64,000 nucleotides of DNA from Pseudomonas sp. Fl4BN1 (GCF_009908285.1 NZ_JAAARM010000005.1:186001-250000), one strand, 5' to 3'; counted from the first letter of the stretch, positions 26,070 through 35,137 are shown. Numbers and translations: made by a program. Notes: generated by a model from the sequence alone, not told the origin.

Positions 26070-27439
26070 GCAACACCTCCGGCGCGGCGCTCGGCCAGCC
26101 AGGTTTCCAGGGTCCCGGTATGGAAGTCGGCACGCTGCAGCCAGGGTTCGGCCAACAGCTCGCGGTGCAACGACAAGGTACTGGCCATGCCGGTCAAAGT
26201 GGTCTGATCCACGGCAATCCGCGCCCGGGCCAACGCCTCGCCACGGTCACGCCCGTGGACAATCAACTTGGCCAGCAGCGAGTCGTAGTAAGGCGGCACA
26301 CAATACCCCGGGTACAGATGACTATCGACCCGCACTCCGACCCCTTGTGGCCAGATCAACTGTTCGACCTTGCCTGGACTGGGGAAGAAATCCCGCGCTG
26401 GGTCTTCAGCGTTCAAGCGCATCTGCAGGGCCGCGCCGTTGAGCTGGATATCACTCTGGCGCAGGCCCAGGGGTTCGCCCCCGGCGATGCGCAGCATGGC
26501 CTGGACCAGATCGATGCCAGTGATCAGCTCGCTGATGGGGTGCTCCACCTGGATCCGCGTGTTCATCTCGATAAAGAAGAACTCGCCGGTGCTGTCGTCA
26601 TACAGGTATTCCAGGGTACCCGCGCCCTGGTAACCCATGGCCTCGGTCAGGCGTACCGCGCTGCTGCAGAGTTGTTCACGCTGGGCATCGCTGAGCACTG
26701 GCGACGGCGCTTCCTCGAAGATTTTCTGCCGGCGCCGCTGCAGCGAACACTCGCGCTCGAACAAATGCACCGCGTGTTTGCCGTCCCCCAGCACCTGGAC
26801 TTCAATGTGCCGGGCCCGGCCGATAAAACGCTCCAGGTACACCGCGCCATTGCCGAAGGCGGTCTGGGCCTCACGCTGGGCCCGGGGAAACTCCTCCCGC
26901 AATTGCGCTGCATCCTGGGCCAGTCGGATACCCCGGCCGCCACCGCCCGCGCTGGCCTTGATCAGCAGCGGATAGCCCACCGCCTCAGCGGCCTTGAGCG
27001 CCGCTTCCAGCTCGAAGAGTTCACCGGCAGAACCGGGCACCACTGGCACCCCGGCAGCCTGCGCAGTGCGCCGGGCTTGTGCCTTGTCGCCCATGCGGCG
27101 AATGGTCTCGGCGCTGGGGCCGACGAAGATCGCCCCGGCCTTGACCACCGCATCGGCGAACCCGGCGTTCTCCGCAAGAAAGCCATAGCCCGGATGCACC
27201 GCATTGGCGCCACTGTGGTGCAGCGCGCCGAGCAGCGCCTCGACATTCAGGTAGCTTTTATCGGCCCGGGCCGGACCGATGATCTGCACTTCATCGGCCA
27301 TCCGCGCCGCCATGGAATCGGCATCCGCCTCGCTGCAGGCAGCGACGCTGGGAATCCCCAGGGCCTTGGCCGCGCGGATGATGCGCACGGCGATCTCGCC
27401 ACGGTTGGCGACCAGCAATTTCTTGATCGACTGAGTCAT
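26066..27439 (-). CDS. Biotin carboxylase subunit (AccC-like)
   Basis: A 457-aa ATP-dependent biotin carboxylase. All hallmarks are present: LLVANRGEIAVRIIRAA at the start, the ATP-grasp glycine loop KASAGGGGRGIRLA, HIEVQVLGDG, ERECSLQRRRQK and EMNTRIQVEHPISELITG. It charges the biotin carrier with CO2 using ATP and bicarbonate. The ATG at 27439 is chosen; an upstream frame runs into the carrier gene. This is a second copy of AccC type embedded in a catabolic cluster, so it is unlikely to be the fatty-acid synthesis enzyme, whose gene normally pairs with accB. Confidence 0.9.
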   Translation of the reverse strand: MTQSIKKLLVANRGEIAVRIIRAAKALGIPSVAACSEADADSMAARMADEVQIIGPARADKSYLNVEALLGALHHSGANAVHPGYGFLAENAGFADAVVKAGAIFVGPSAETIRRMGDKAQARRTAQAAGVPVVPGSAGELFELEAALKAAEAVGYPLLIKASAGGGGRGIRLAQDAAQLREEFPRAQREAQTAFGNGAVYLERFIGRARHIEVQVLGDGKHAVHLFERECSLQRRRQKIFEEAPSPVLSDAQREQLCSSAVRLTEAMGYQGAGTLEYLYDDSTGEFFFIEMNTRIQVEHPISELITGIDLVQAMLRIAGGEPLGLRQSDIQLNGAALQMRLNAEDPARDFFPSPGKVEQLIWPQGVGVRVDSHLYPGYCVPPYYDSLLAKLIVHGRDRGEALARARIAVDQTTLTGMASTLSLHRELLAEPWLQRADFHTGTLETWLAERRAGGVA

Positions 27440-27449
27440 GTTCCGGCCC

Positions 27450-27692
27450 TCACTGTTCGAGCGTCGCGACGACCTGACCCGGTTCCACCGGATCACCGTC
27501 TTCCACCAGAAAAGCACTGACCTGACCCGCGCTCCCGGCCGTCAGTTCGGAAAACTGCTTCATGACTTCGATCAGGCCGATCACGGTATCGGCGCTGACG
27601 CTGGCGCCAACCTCGACAAAGGGCGCCGACTCAGGGGTAGCCTTGCGATAGAACGTGCCCGGCAATGGGGTGATAACACTGTGTTCGGCCAT
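27450..27692 (-). CDS. Biotin carboxyl carrier protein
   Basis: An 80-aa stand-alone biotinyl domain. The biotin attachment lysine is Lys45 in GLIEVMKQFSEL, where most carriers have E-A-M-K-M; the Val and Gln flanks are the variant seen in carriers of this cluster type. It lacks the Ala/Pro-rich N-terminal part of AccB. Its stop lies 10 bp before the biotin carboxylase start, so the two should be made together. Confidence 0.88.
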   Translation of the reverse strand: MAEHSVITPLPGTFYRKATPESAPFVEVGASVSADTVIGLIEVMKQFSELTAGSAGQVSAFLVEDGDPVEPGQVVATLEQ

Positions 27693-27787
27693 GTCTGTTC
27701 CTCTTGGAATAGTTGTAGAAAGGCAGGCAAAAATTCAAAACCAGGGTGCAACCCGCGTCTGTGCGCGATGTGTCGGAATGGCGTAGT

Positions 27788-28546
27788 TCAACGCGGTGGG
27801 CGGACCTCGATGCCGGCCTGATCCAGCGCTGTGCGGGTGGCTTCCACCAGATCCAGGGCACCTGGGGTGTCGCTGTGCAGGCAGATGGAGTCGAATTCGA
27901 TGAACAAATCCTCGCCTTCAACCGTGCGCACCAGGCCGGTCTGGCAGGCCCGCAGCACCTTGGCCGCGACCACGGCCGGATCCAGGGCACGCACCTGGCG
28001 GGTGAAGACGATGGAGCCACTGAGGTCGTAGTCGCGGTCGGCGTAGAACTCGCGGATTACCGGGTGCCCCAACTCCTGGGCAACGTGCCAGATCACCGAG
28101 TTGGGCATGCAATACAGGAGCAGTTCCGGCTCCAGCTTGCGCAGGTTTTCCACCAGTAATCGCGCAGCTTCCTCGTCCCGGGCCAGATGCATATAGAGCG
28201 CGCCGTGGGGCTTGATGTGCTGCAACTTGAGGCCCTGGACCCGAGCCAGCTCACGCAGGGCGCCGAGTTGGTAGAGCATGTCGTCCACCAGCTCCTGGGC
28301 CGGGGCATTGATGTGCCGACGACCGAATCCCACCAGGTCGCGGAATCCCGGATGGGCGCCGATGGCCACGCCCAGGCGCTTGGCCTGCTCGATGGTGCGG
28401 CGCATGGTGCCGGGGTCGCCGGCGTGAAAGCCGGTGGCGATATTGGCCGAACTGATGAAGCCCATCAGTTCGTTATCAACGCCATCGCCGATGGTCCAGG
28501 GGCCGAAGCTTTCGCCCATGTCCGAATTGAAATCCACTGCCTGCAT
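27788..28546 (-). CDS. pxpA: 5-oxoprolinase subunit A family protein (LamB/YcsF)
   Basis: A 252-aa protein with the full YcsF/PxpA signature: [60 protein letters not shown] and [16 protein letters not shown]. It is a metal-dependent amidohydrolase-like beta/alpha barrel. PxpA is the subunit that hydrolyses the activated lactam. ATG at 28546 has GGAG upstream. It is the first gene of the minus-strand cluster and is divergent from a LysR regulator. Because the cluster carries biotin subunits, activation may be by carboxylation rather than phosphorylation; this is inference. Confidence 0.85.
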   Translation of the reverse strand: MQAVDFNSDMGESFGPWTIGDGVDNELMGFISSANIATGFHAGDPGTMRRTIEQAKRLGVAIGAHPGFRDLVGFGRRHINAPAQELVDDMLYQLGALRELARVQGLKLQHIKPHGALYMHLARDEEAARLLVENLRKLEPELLLYCMPNSVIWHVAQELGHPVIREFYADRDYDLSGSIVFTRQVRALDPAVVAAKVLRACQTGLVRTVEGEDLFIEFDSICLHSDTPGALDLVEATRTALDQAGIEVRPPR

Positions 28547-28614
28547 CACTGTTGCTCCAACTTACGTGACTTCGTGCAATGGAAATTAGAACGGCCTTAA
28601 CCCCTTGAGAAGAT

Positions 28615-28656
28615 CTATTATCAGATAGAGCTTCTTCTGAAAAACAGATAATACTA
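28615..28656. promoter_or_regulatory. Probable LysR operator of the pxp-like cluster
   Basis: CTATTATCAGATAG (28615-28628) is an imperfect palindrome, and ATTATC at 28617-28622 is inverted as GATAAT at 28647-28652. The A/T-rich region lies between the divergent cluster and the LysR gene, where a LysR regulator normally binds. Confidence 0.45.
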
Positions 28657-28738
28657 TCGGTAAGCGCTGGCGTAGGCTGCGCCTACTAAAAGGTCCGTTT
28701 CGCCTTTCAATCGCAGTGTGCAACCTGAGGATTTTTCG

Positions 28739-29656
28739 ATGTCGCTGACGTTGCGCCAGGTGCGCTACTTCGTTGCTACCGCCGAGATCGGCCAGATCTC
28801 CCAAGCGGCGATCCACTTGAATATCTCCCAGTCGGCAGTGACCACGGCGATCAAGGAGCTGGAAGCGATGCTGGCCGTGCAGCTGTTCGTACGCTCGGCC
28901 CAGGGCATGAGCCTGACCGATGCCGGGCGGCATTTTCTCAACCGCGCCTACGTGATCCTGCGCAGCGTCGACGATGCGCTGAACAGCCCACTGCCGGACT
29001 ATCGGGCCAGCGGTGTGCTGCACCTGGCAGCCAGCTACACCGTGATCGGCTACTTCCTGCCGCACCACCTGCAGCGTCTGGAACACTGGCACCCGGATGT
29101 CACCATCGAACTCCACGAACAGGAACGCCAGGCCATCGAGCAAGGGTTGCTGGCCGGACGTTTCGACATGGCCGTGGTGCTCACGGCCAACCTGACGCAC
29201 CCGGATATCGTCTCGGAAACCCTGTTCAACTCCGAGCGCCGGCTGTGGCTACCGGCCCATCATCACTTGTGCGAACGAGCCAGTGTCAGCCTAGCGGACG
29301 TGGCCGAGGAGCCGTTCATCCTGCTGACCGTCGATGAGGCCGAACAGAGCGCCATGCGTTATTGGGAACAGGCGGGGCAACAGCCCAGGGTGCGGGTGCG
29401 TACCAGTTCGGTGGAGGCAGTGCGCAGCATGGTGGCCAACGGCAGCGGCGTGGCGATCCTCTCGGACCTGGTGCACCGGCCCTGGTCCCTGGAGGGCAAA
29501 CGCATCGAGACCCTCAGCGTCAGCGACTCGGTCACACCGATGAGCGTCGGCCTGGCCTGGCACCGCGAACGGGCCTTTACCCCGGCGATGCAGGCCTTGC
29601 GCGACTACTTCCACGACGCGTTCCTTGCCCCTCAGCAGCTCTCCGCCCGTCGCTGA
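28739..29656 (+). CDS. LysR-family regulator of the pxp-like cluster
   Basis: A 305-aa regulator. HTH: RQVRYFVATAEIGQISQAAI with SQSAVTTAIKELEAMLAVQL; effector domain with GVLHLAASYTVIGYFLPHHL and SVEAVRSMVANGSGVAILSD. The ATG at 28739 follows GAGGA by about nine bases; the frame continues upstream to a GTG at 28718 but without a ribosome site. It is divergent from pxpA, and regulators in this position usually respond to the pathway substrate or product. Confidence 0.87.
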   Translation: MSLTLRQVRYFVATAEIGQISQAAIHLNISQSAVTTAIKELEAMLAVQLFVRSAQGMSLTDAGRHFLNRAYVILRSVDDALNSPLPDYRASGVLHLAASYTVIGYFLPHHLQRLEHWHPDVTIELHEQERQAIEQGLLAGRFDMAVVLTANLTHPDIVSETLFNSERRLWLPAHHHLCERASVSLADVAEEPFILLTVDEAEQSAMRYWEQAGQQPRVRVRTSSVEAVRSMVANGSGVAILSDLVHRPWSLEGKRIETLSVSDSVTPMSVGLAWHRERAFTPAMQALRDYFHDAFLAPQQLSARR

Positions 29657-29678
29657 GGCAACGCCGACGAAATCACTT

Positions 29679-30263
29679 TCAGGGACAGGTCCAGTGTTGC
29701 GCGGTGGCGGCAATCTGCCTAGCCAACTGCGCAATGGCCTGTTGGTGAGCCTGTACCAGACTGCTCAGCTCGACACCTGCCGGCTGGCGAATCTGGCTGC
29801 TACAGGTCAGGCTGCGGGGCGAGCCGCCCTCGCCTCGCACACGCAGGCTCCAGACCACGTCAATCAAGGCATAGCGTCCAGGCAGGGACTCGAAACGCCG
29901 CACATCGGTCTGCAGCGACAGCACCGGACGCCCAGGCTGTTTCGGCAAGCCTTCGAGGTTGCGTGTACCCAACTGCTGCTCCATCTGGCTGGCCAGGGCG
30001 TCGTGGAATTCATCCACCAACGGTGCGCTCCAGCGTTGGGTTTCCAGGATCGCCAGGGTGCCACTGTCCTGGCGTACCACCAGTTGTGGCTGGTCGACCT
30101 GGACCGGGATGCGCACGGTGGACATCTCGAACTGCATGGCTCCGGCCCGAGCACCGCCACTGCCTTCAGTCACCGGCGGCAGCAGGGTGTAGTAATGGGT
30201 GGGCGCGGAGCTGCAAGCGGCAAGTCCCAGGGTCAGGCTCAACAACAGGGCACGGGTTTTCAT
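29679..30263 (-). CDS. pqiC: Outer-membrane lipoprotein PqiC
   Basis: A 194-aa lipoprotein with a lipobox at its start (LGLAACSSAP, Cys17) and the ABC-transport auxiliary domain (HYYTLLPP, VDQPQLVVRQ, WSAPLVDEFHDAL). In E. coli PqiC forms an outer-membrane ring that receives the PqiB tunnel, linking inner and outer membranes for lipid movement. It overlaps the pqiB stop by 4 bp (ATGA). Confidence 0.88.
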   Translation of the reverse strand: MKTRALLLSLTLGLAACSSAPTHYYTLLPPVTEGSGGARAGAMQFEMSTVRIPVQVDQPQLVVRQDSGTLAILETQRWSAPLVDEFHDALASQMEQQLGTRNLEGLPKQPGRPVLSLQTDVRRFESLPGRYALIDVVWSLRVRGEGGSPRSLTCSSQIRQPAGVELSSLVQAHQQAIAQLARQIAATAQHWTCP

Positions 30264-31951
30264 GGCTGGGCTTCCGGTACGGATTCGCGAACAGAGGAGG
30301 ATGGCGACTGATAGGCATCCGGTTGGTGGTCTTTGATGCGCCCGCGAATCAGCGCTTCAGGATGACGACCGAGGAAGTCGCTGAGTACCCGCACCGAGCG
30401 TGCCGTGCGTTGCACTTCCTCCATGGCCTGGCTGAGTTTTTGACGCTGTGGCGAATCCTCGGAGAAACTCTCGTTGGCGCTGGCCAGGGTCTTCTTCGAC
30501 TGCTCCAGGGTGTCGCGCATCTGCGGCAACACTTCGCCGTTGACCTGCTTCAAGGTCTTCTGCATCTCCACCAGGCTGCCATTGAGGTTGGCGGCAATGC
30601 TGTCGATCGGCAGCTTGCTGATCTTGTCCACCACGGCCTGCAGTTGCTCCTGCAGTTTGTCCATGCTGCCCGGCACGGTGGGAATCTCCAGCGGCCGCAC
30701 GGTAGGGTCATAGGCCACCGGTTTGGCGTTGCTGACAAAATCCAGGGAGATGTACAACTGTCCGGTCAGCAGGTTGCCGCTGCGGGGCTGGGCCCGCAGA
30801 CCGCTCTTGACAAAGGTGCCGATCAGTTGCGCACCGCGGGCCTCGTCTTCGCCGCCGGTCTGCTTCAGCAGTTTTTCATGGGCCTTGCCCAGGCGTTCGG
30901 GATAGATCACCGCGCCCACCAGGGTCGGGAAATATTTGCGCTGCTCGTCATAGTCCAGGTCCATGGACACCACCTTGCCGATGTTCACTCCGAGGAACTC
31001 CACCGGGGCATTGACGGCCAGGCCACGCAGGGCCTGGTCGAAGCGCATGCGGATGTAGTACGGCGCGCCATCGGGCGGGGCCAGCGCGGTGTCCTGGTCG
31101 CCGAACAGGGTGTATTCGGCGTTCTCCTCGGCCGACTTGGCATCGGGGCTGTACTTGGGCTCGACGAAGGCAATGCCCCCGGAAAGGATCGAGGACACCG
31201 ACTCGGTATTGACCTTGAGGCCGTTGGCACCAAGGGTCACATCCACCCCGCTGGCATTCCAGAAGCGTGTATCGGTGGTCACGTATTTATCATTGGGCGC
31301 ATTGACGAAGATCTTCACATCCACGCCCTTGCCGCTGTTGGCCAACTGGTAGGAGACCACCTGCCCCACCTCGATGCGCCGGTAATAGATCGGCGAACCG
31401 ATGTCCAGTGATCCCAGGTCATCGGTGTGCAGGGTGAAGCGCTTGCCCTTCTGCCCATAGGTGATGGGTGGTGGGGTTTCCAGGCCCTTGAAACTGTCTT
31501 TGCGCTTTTCCGACTTGCCCGCGTCGGCGCCGATAAAAGCCCCCGACAGCAAGGTGTCGACCCCGGAAATACCGTTGGCGCCGATCCTCGGCCGGACCAC
31601 CCAGAACATCGAGTCGTCGGCGGTGAAGGGTTCGGCAGACTGGTCCAGCTCGACCTTGGCCAGCACCTTGCGGCGGTCGTCGCTCAAGGCGATGGACGTG
31701 ACCTTGCCGATCACCACGTTCTTGTATTTGACCTGGGTCTTGTTAGCTTCCAGGCCTTCGGCGGTCTGGAAGCTGATGGAGATTTCCGGGCCGGCCGACA
31801 GCGAGTTGTGGACCACCATCGACAGCCCCACCAGGGCCGCGACAATCGGCACCAGCCACACCAGCGAGACATTGAAGCGTCGCGTGTGCACCACCGGGGC
31901 ACCTGGGGCAGGCTGGGGAGTTGCTGCGTTGGAACCTGGATGATCAGACAT
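30260..31951 (-). CDS. pqiB: Intermembrane lipid transport protein PqiB (three MCE domains)
   Basis: A 563-aa protein anchored by one N-terminal helix (LVWLVPIVAALVGLSMVVH), followed by three MCE domains beginning near residues 50, 165 and 290 (each with K-YK-VVIGKV-like strands, e.g. FLGVNIGKVVSMDLDYD) and a long C-terminal helix-rich segment. PqiB hexamers stack MCE rings into a tunnel across the periplasm. ATG at 31951 is preferred over TTG at 31957. The start overlaps the pqiA2 stop by 8 bp. Confidence 0.93.
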   Translation of the reverse strand: MSDHPGSNAATPQPAPGAPVVHTRRFNVSLVWLVPIVAALVGLSMVVHNSLSAGPEISISFQTAEGLEANKTQVKYKNVVIGKVTSIALSDDRRKVLAKVELDQSAEPFTADDSMFWVVRPRIGANGISGVDTLLSGAFIGADAGKSEKRKDSFKGLETPPPITYGQKGKRFTLHTDDLGSLDIGSPIYYRRIEVGQVVSYQLANSGKGVDVKIFVNAPNDKYVTTDTRFWNASGVDVTLGANGLKVNTESVSSILSGGIAFVEPKYSPDAKSAEENAEYTLFGDQDTALAPPDGAPYYIRMRFDQALRGLAVNAPVEFLGVNIGKVVSMDLDYDEQRKYFPTLVGAVIYPERLGKAHEKLLKQTGGEDEARGAQLIGTFVKSGLRAQPRSGNLLTGQLYISLDFVSNAKPVAYDPTVRPLEIPTVPGSMDKLQEQLQAVVDKISKLPIDSIAANLNGSLVEMQKTLKQVNGEVLPQMRDTLEQSKKTLASANESFSEDSPQRQKLSQAMEEVQRTARSVRVLSDFLGRHPEALIRGRIKDHQPDAYQSPSSSVRESVPEAQP

Positions 31952-32558
31952 CTTCAACCTCTACATCCCAGATAAGCCGGGGATCGAAACTCATGGCCGC
32001 CAACATCGTCAGCACCACCACTAAACCAAAAAACAGAATGCCCAGGCGCGGATCGATGGAGCTCAGGGCACGAAACTGCACCAGGGCCGCCACCAGGGCC
32101 ACCACCACTACATCGAGCATCGACCAGTAACCAATCAGTTCGATAAAGCGGTACAGCTTGGCACGTTCACGCTGGGCCCAGCGCGAACGGCGCTGACAGG
32201 TCACCAGCAAGGTACCAAGGACGAAAAACTTGATGCAGGGCACCACCACGCTGGCAATGAAGATCAGCAGGGCAATGTCCCAGGCGCCGGCTTTCCAGAA
32301 TTCCACCACGCCGCTCATGATGGTGTTTTCACTGGCGCTGCCAAAGATCTTGGTGTGCATCACCGGCAGCAGATTGGCCGGAATATAGAAGATCAGGCTG
32401 GCCAGGAGAAATGCCCAGGTGCGCGCCAGGCTGTTGGGCTTGCGTGCATGTACCACCGAATCGCAGCGCGGACAGCGGTGCACGGACTGCGGGCAGACCT
32501 GGCCACAGGTGTGGCACAGCATCAACTGATGGTCCCGGGCGTAGGGCGGCGCGCTCAT
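31944..32558 (-). CDS. pqiA: PqiA second half (paraquat-inducible protein A)
   Basis: A 204-aa inner-membrane protein with an N-terminal zinc ribbon (MLCHTCGQVCPQSVHRCPRC) and four hydrophobic segments; the IPANLLPVM motif marks a PqiA domain. E. coli PqiA carries two such domains in one chain; here they are separate genes. Start at 32558, whose ATG overlaps the upstream stop by one base (TGATG). A partner of PqiB at the inner membrane, probably supplying or taking lipid. Confidence 0.88.
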   Translation of the reverse strand: MSAPPYARDHQLMLCHTCGQVCPQSVHRCPRCDSVVHARKPNSLARTWAFLLASLIFYIPANLLPVMHTKIFGSASENTIMSGVVEFWKAGAWDIALLIFIASVVVPCIKFFVLGTLLVTCQRRSRWAQRERAKLYRFIELIGYWSMLDVVVVALVAALVQFRALSSIDPRLGILFFGLVVVLTMLAAMSFDPRLIWDVEVEDV

Positions 32559-33166
32559 CAATAGCGACCCTCCAGGTCATCCCAGAGGTAGCGGATATCC
32601 TTGCCGGAAATCAGGATGATCAGCACCGTGAGCATCGCCAGGGCCCACAGTCCCAGCCCTGGATGCACGTCGAGCATGCCCGCCAGCTTGACGATGGCCA
32701 CCAGGATCCCCAGCAGGCAGACCTCGAGCATGCTCCATGGGCGTAAATGCTCCAGGGCCCGCATGCAAGCCTTGAAGCCCGGTGCAGCACGCTCGATACA
32801 GGCAAACCCCAGCACCCAGCACAGCAGGATGATCTGCAGGCAGGGTGCGAGAATAATGGTCAGGCCGGTAACCGCGGCAATCAGGCTGATGCGCCCTTGG
32901 GCCAGGGCTTCCACCGATTGCCAGAGCGTCGCTTCGTTGCTCAGGCCTTCAAGGCTGATCTTGACCACCGGAAACAGATTGGCGAAGACGAACAACAACC
33001 CAGCGGTGATCGACAGGGCAAACAGTTGCTGCACACTCAAATGCCGGGCACGGGCCAACAACCCACCACAGCGTGAACACTGGGCGGTCTGGCCTTTGCC
33101 GAGCGGTACCGATTCGTATAGCGAATCGCAGTGTTCGCAGATGATCCAGTTGCGGGAAATAGTCAT
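32558..33166 (-). CDS. pqiA: PqiA first half (paraquat-inducible protein A)
   Basis: A 202-aa inner-membrane protein: zinc ribbon IICEHCDSLYESV with AQCSRCGGLL, then four membrane segments with FVFANLFPVVKISL as the PqiA signature. It is the first gene of the pqiA1-pqiA2-pqiB-pqiC operon. The paraquat-inducible name reflects SoxS control in enterics; no SoxR or SoxS site was identified in the 200-bp upstream region here. Confidence 0.88.
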   Translation of the reverse strand: MTISRNWIICEHCDSLYESVPLGKGQTAQCSRCGGLLARARHLSVQQLFALSITAGLLFVFANLFPVVKISLEGLSNEATLWQSVEALAQGRISLIAAVTGLTIILAPCLQIILLCWVLGFACIERAAPGFKACMRALEHLRPWSMLEVCLLGILVAIVKLAGMLDVHPGLGLWALAMLTVLIILISGKDIRYLWDDLEGRY

Positions 33167-33365
33167 GGTCTTCTGATAGTCGATGGGGCAGTAGGTTCAG
33201 TGACCGCCCCTACTCAGGCTGTGCGGGGGCACAGTTTCAGAAAAACTCGAGGACGCTGTCCAGTTTTGTCTGAGGGCTCGACACAAACGTCTACGCCATA
33301 ATAGGCGCCCCTGAGATTTTCGCCGACCAAGACCGGGGCCGGCGAACCTCAGCACTCATCCCTGC

Positions 33366-33800
33366 TCAGTGGGCCAGGCGCTGTTGCTGCCACTTGTCCC
33401 GCAGCACATCGTAGGCCCAGTGGTAGAGGTAGGTATACGGCAGGAAGAACAACAGGACGCCGATATCCAGAATGAATGCCTGCAACAGGCTGACATTCAA
33501 CCACCAGGCAATCAGCGGTACCCCCACCGCCACCAGCCCGCCTTCGAACAGCAGGGCATGCAAGACCCGGGTCCAGCCGTTGCGTGCCAGACGCAGACGC
33601 TTGAGCAGACGATCGAAAAGACCGTTGAACACCACGTTCCAAACCAGTGCCAAAAGGCCGATGCCGATGGTTACCAGGCCCATGTCAGCCATGGGCTTGT
33701 CCATGATCCAGGACAGCAGCGGGGTACAGATCAGCACCGCCAGCAGCTCAAAGCCCACGGCCTGGAAAATACGTTCGGTAAGGGACTTGTGCAGGCTCAT
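33366..33800 (-). CDS. PACE-family multidrug efflux pump (AceI-like), copy 1
   Basis: A 144-aa protein with four membrane helices formed by two bacterial transmembrane pair domains. Glu18 in TM1 (AVGFELLAV) corresponds to the proton-coupled Glu15 of Acinetobacter AceI; WNVVFNGLFDRL, EGGLVAVGVPLIAWWL and the closing LPYTYLYHWAYD are family motifs. PACE pumps export chlorhexidine and other biocides, with polyamines as likely natural substrates. It is divergent from a LysR gene 89 bp away. A second PACE/LysR pair is at 52715-54184. Confidence 0.9.
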   Translation of the reverse strand: MSLHKSLTERIFQAVGFELLAVLICTPLLSWIMDKPMADMGLVTIGIGLLALVWNVVFNGLFDRLLKRLRLARNGWTRVLHALLFEGGLVAVGVPLIAWWLNVSLLQAFILDIGVLLFFLPYTYLYHWAYDVLRDKWQQQRLAH

Positions 33801-33889
33801 TACCTTGCTCCTTGAGTGAATGTACTGGCGATTCTCCAGGAGTACGTCGATACTTCATAACCAATAACCATCGATCAAGGCGATAGTTC

Positions 33890-34744
33890 ATGGCCTCACA
33901 TGAAGTGCTGCTGGCGTTCGTCCAGGCAGCGACCCAAGGCTCCTTTTCCGCTGCTGCACGCAAACTGGGCAAGAGTCAGTCGACCATCAGCGCTGCGGTG
34001 GCCAGCCTGGAAATCGATCTTGATGTACAACTGTTCGACCGCACCAGCCGCAAACCTGGCCTGACTCCGGCCGGGCATGTACTGCTGCAGCGAGCGGAAG
34101 AAATCCTCGCCGCCACCAGTCGCCTGGAAATGGTCGCCAGCCAGCTGTCCCAGGGTATAGAGGCGAAACTTACCGTGGCCCTCTCCGACACCTATCAGTC
34201 GGATCGCTTTGAAAGCTGCCTCAGTGCCTTCGAGCAGCGTTACCCGGACCTGGAACTGGAATGCCTGATTGCCGAGTGCGAAGACCTGATCGCCCTGGTG
34301 CAAAGTGGCCGGGCCCAGATTGCCTTCGCCGAGATGCAGACCGACTACCCGGCAGACCTGGACCACCGGACCATGGATGAGCGGGGTGAAATGTCCCTGT
34401 TCGTGTCCCGCGAGCACCCCTTGGCCCGACTGGATCGCGTCGACCAGGAGGCCCTGCGCCAGCACCGCGAACTGCGCCTGGCGACGGTGCTCAACCCCTA
34501 TGACAGCCGCAGCCAAGGGCGCGTGTGGTCAGCCCCCAGCTACCTGATGCTGCTGGAAATGGCCCAGGGCGGCTTTGGCTGGGCACCGTTGCCGCTCTGG
34601 CTGGTGGAGGGCTTTGGCGCCGGCAGACTGCAGGAACTGAAAGTCCGGGGCTGGCCACGCACGGTGGCGGTGGATGCCCTCTGGTCGCGCCTGCATCCAC
34701 CGGGGCCGGCGGGGAGTTGGTTGCTGGGCTGGATGCTGGAGTGA
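33890..34744 (+). CDS. LysR-family regulator divergent from PACE copy 1
   Basis: A 284-aa regulator. HTH: LLAFVQAATQGSFSAAARKL with GKSQSTISAAVASLEIDL; effector domain with KLTVALSDTYQSDRFESCL and MLLEMAQGGFGWAPLPLWL. The LysR regulator AceR activates aceI in Acinetobacter in the same divergent layout. A weak inverted pair TCGAT/ATCGA at 33847-33874 lies in the shared promoter. Confidence 0.87.
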   Translation: MASHEVLLAFVQAATQGSFSAAARKLGKSQSTISAAVASLEIDLDVQLFDRTSRKPGLTPAGHVLLQRAEEILAATSRLEMVASQLSQGIEAKLTVALSDTYQSDRFESCLSAFEQRYPDLELECLIAECEDLIALVQSGRAQIAFAEMQTDYPADLDHRTMDERGEMSLFVSREHPLARLDRVDQEALRQHRELRLATVLNPYDSRSQGRVWSAPSYLMLLEMAQGGFGWAPLPLWLVEGFGAGRLQELKVRGWPRTVAVDALWSRLHPPGPAGSWLLGWMLE

Positions 34745-34858
34745 TCCAGCTCGAATATCCCGCCCGGATGATCAATCGCGCATCCTCTTCGTACGGCATG
34801 CCGCCCCTGCCGATCACCCCCTGCAGCAGTGGCTATGCGGAGCCGGATGCCGGCCCTT

Positions 34859-34957
34859 GATGTAGCTGACGGTACGCTCGATGTCCTTGGCGATCACCGC
34901 CTGTTGCCAGCTGTCGATCAGCGTGGGGATCGGCGATTCGGTGGATGGGTTGAGCAA
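34859..34957 (-). pseudogene. Decayed fragment of an NTF2/SnoaL-like gene
   Basis: On the minus strand a frame reads FALLNPSTESPIPTL then IDSWQQAVIAKDIERTVSYI before going to unrelated residues and a stop. STESPIP-LI-SW-QAV-AKDI-----Y is the start of the YybH/SgcJ-type NTF2-like protein family common in Pseudomonas, whose members run about 130-150 aa. Only about 30 codons remain and no start codon or ribosome site is evident. The rest of the 393-bp gap between the LysR gene and the GNAT gene (34745-35137) shows nothing else I can support. Confidence 0.5.
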
Positions 34958-35137
34958 GGCGAAGCCCCTCAAGAGTGGAATGAATCCCTACTGAGCCCCC
35001 AGCAACCAGCCATTGGAATGCTCAGTTCCCCCTTAGTCGCCTGGGCATATGAGCAATCGACAGGCCGCAGAAAAATATTTTCTGCCCAGGCAAAATCGCT
35101 AAAATCCGCACCTTCCCCACCTGAACCTCCGCAGCCA

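Noticed and set aside
34782..34850. Plus-strand RILFVRHAAP, like the start of a histidine phosphatase
   Set aside because: It covers only seven to ten residues in a frame without a start and overlaps the decayed NTF2-like fragment on the other strand. Not enough to call a gene or relic.
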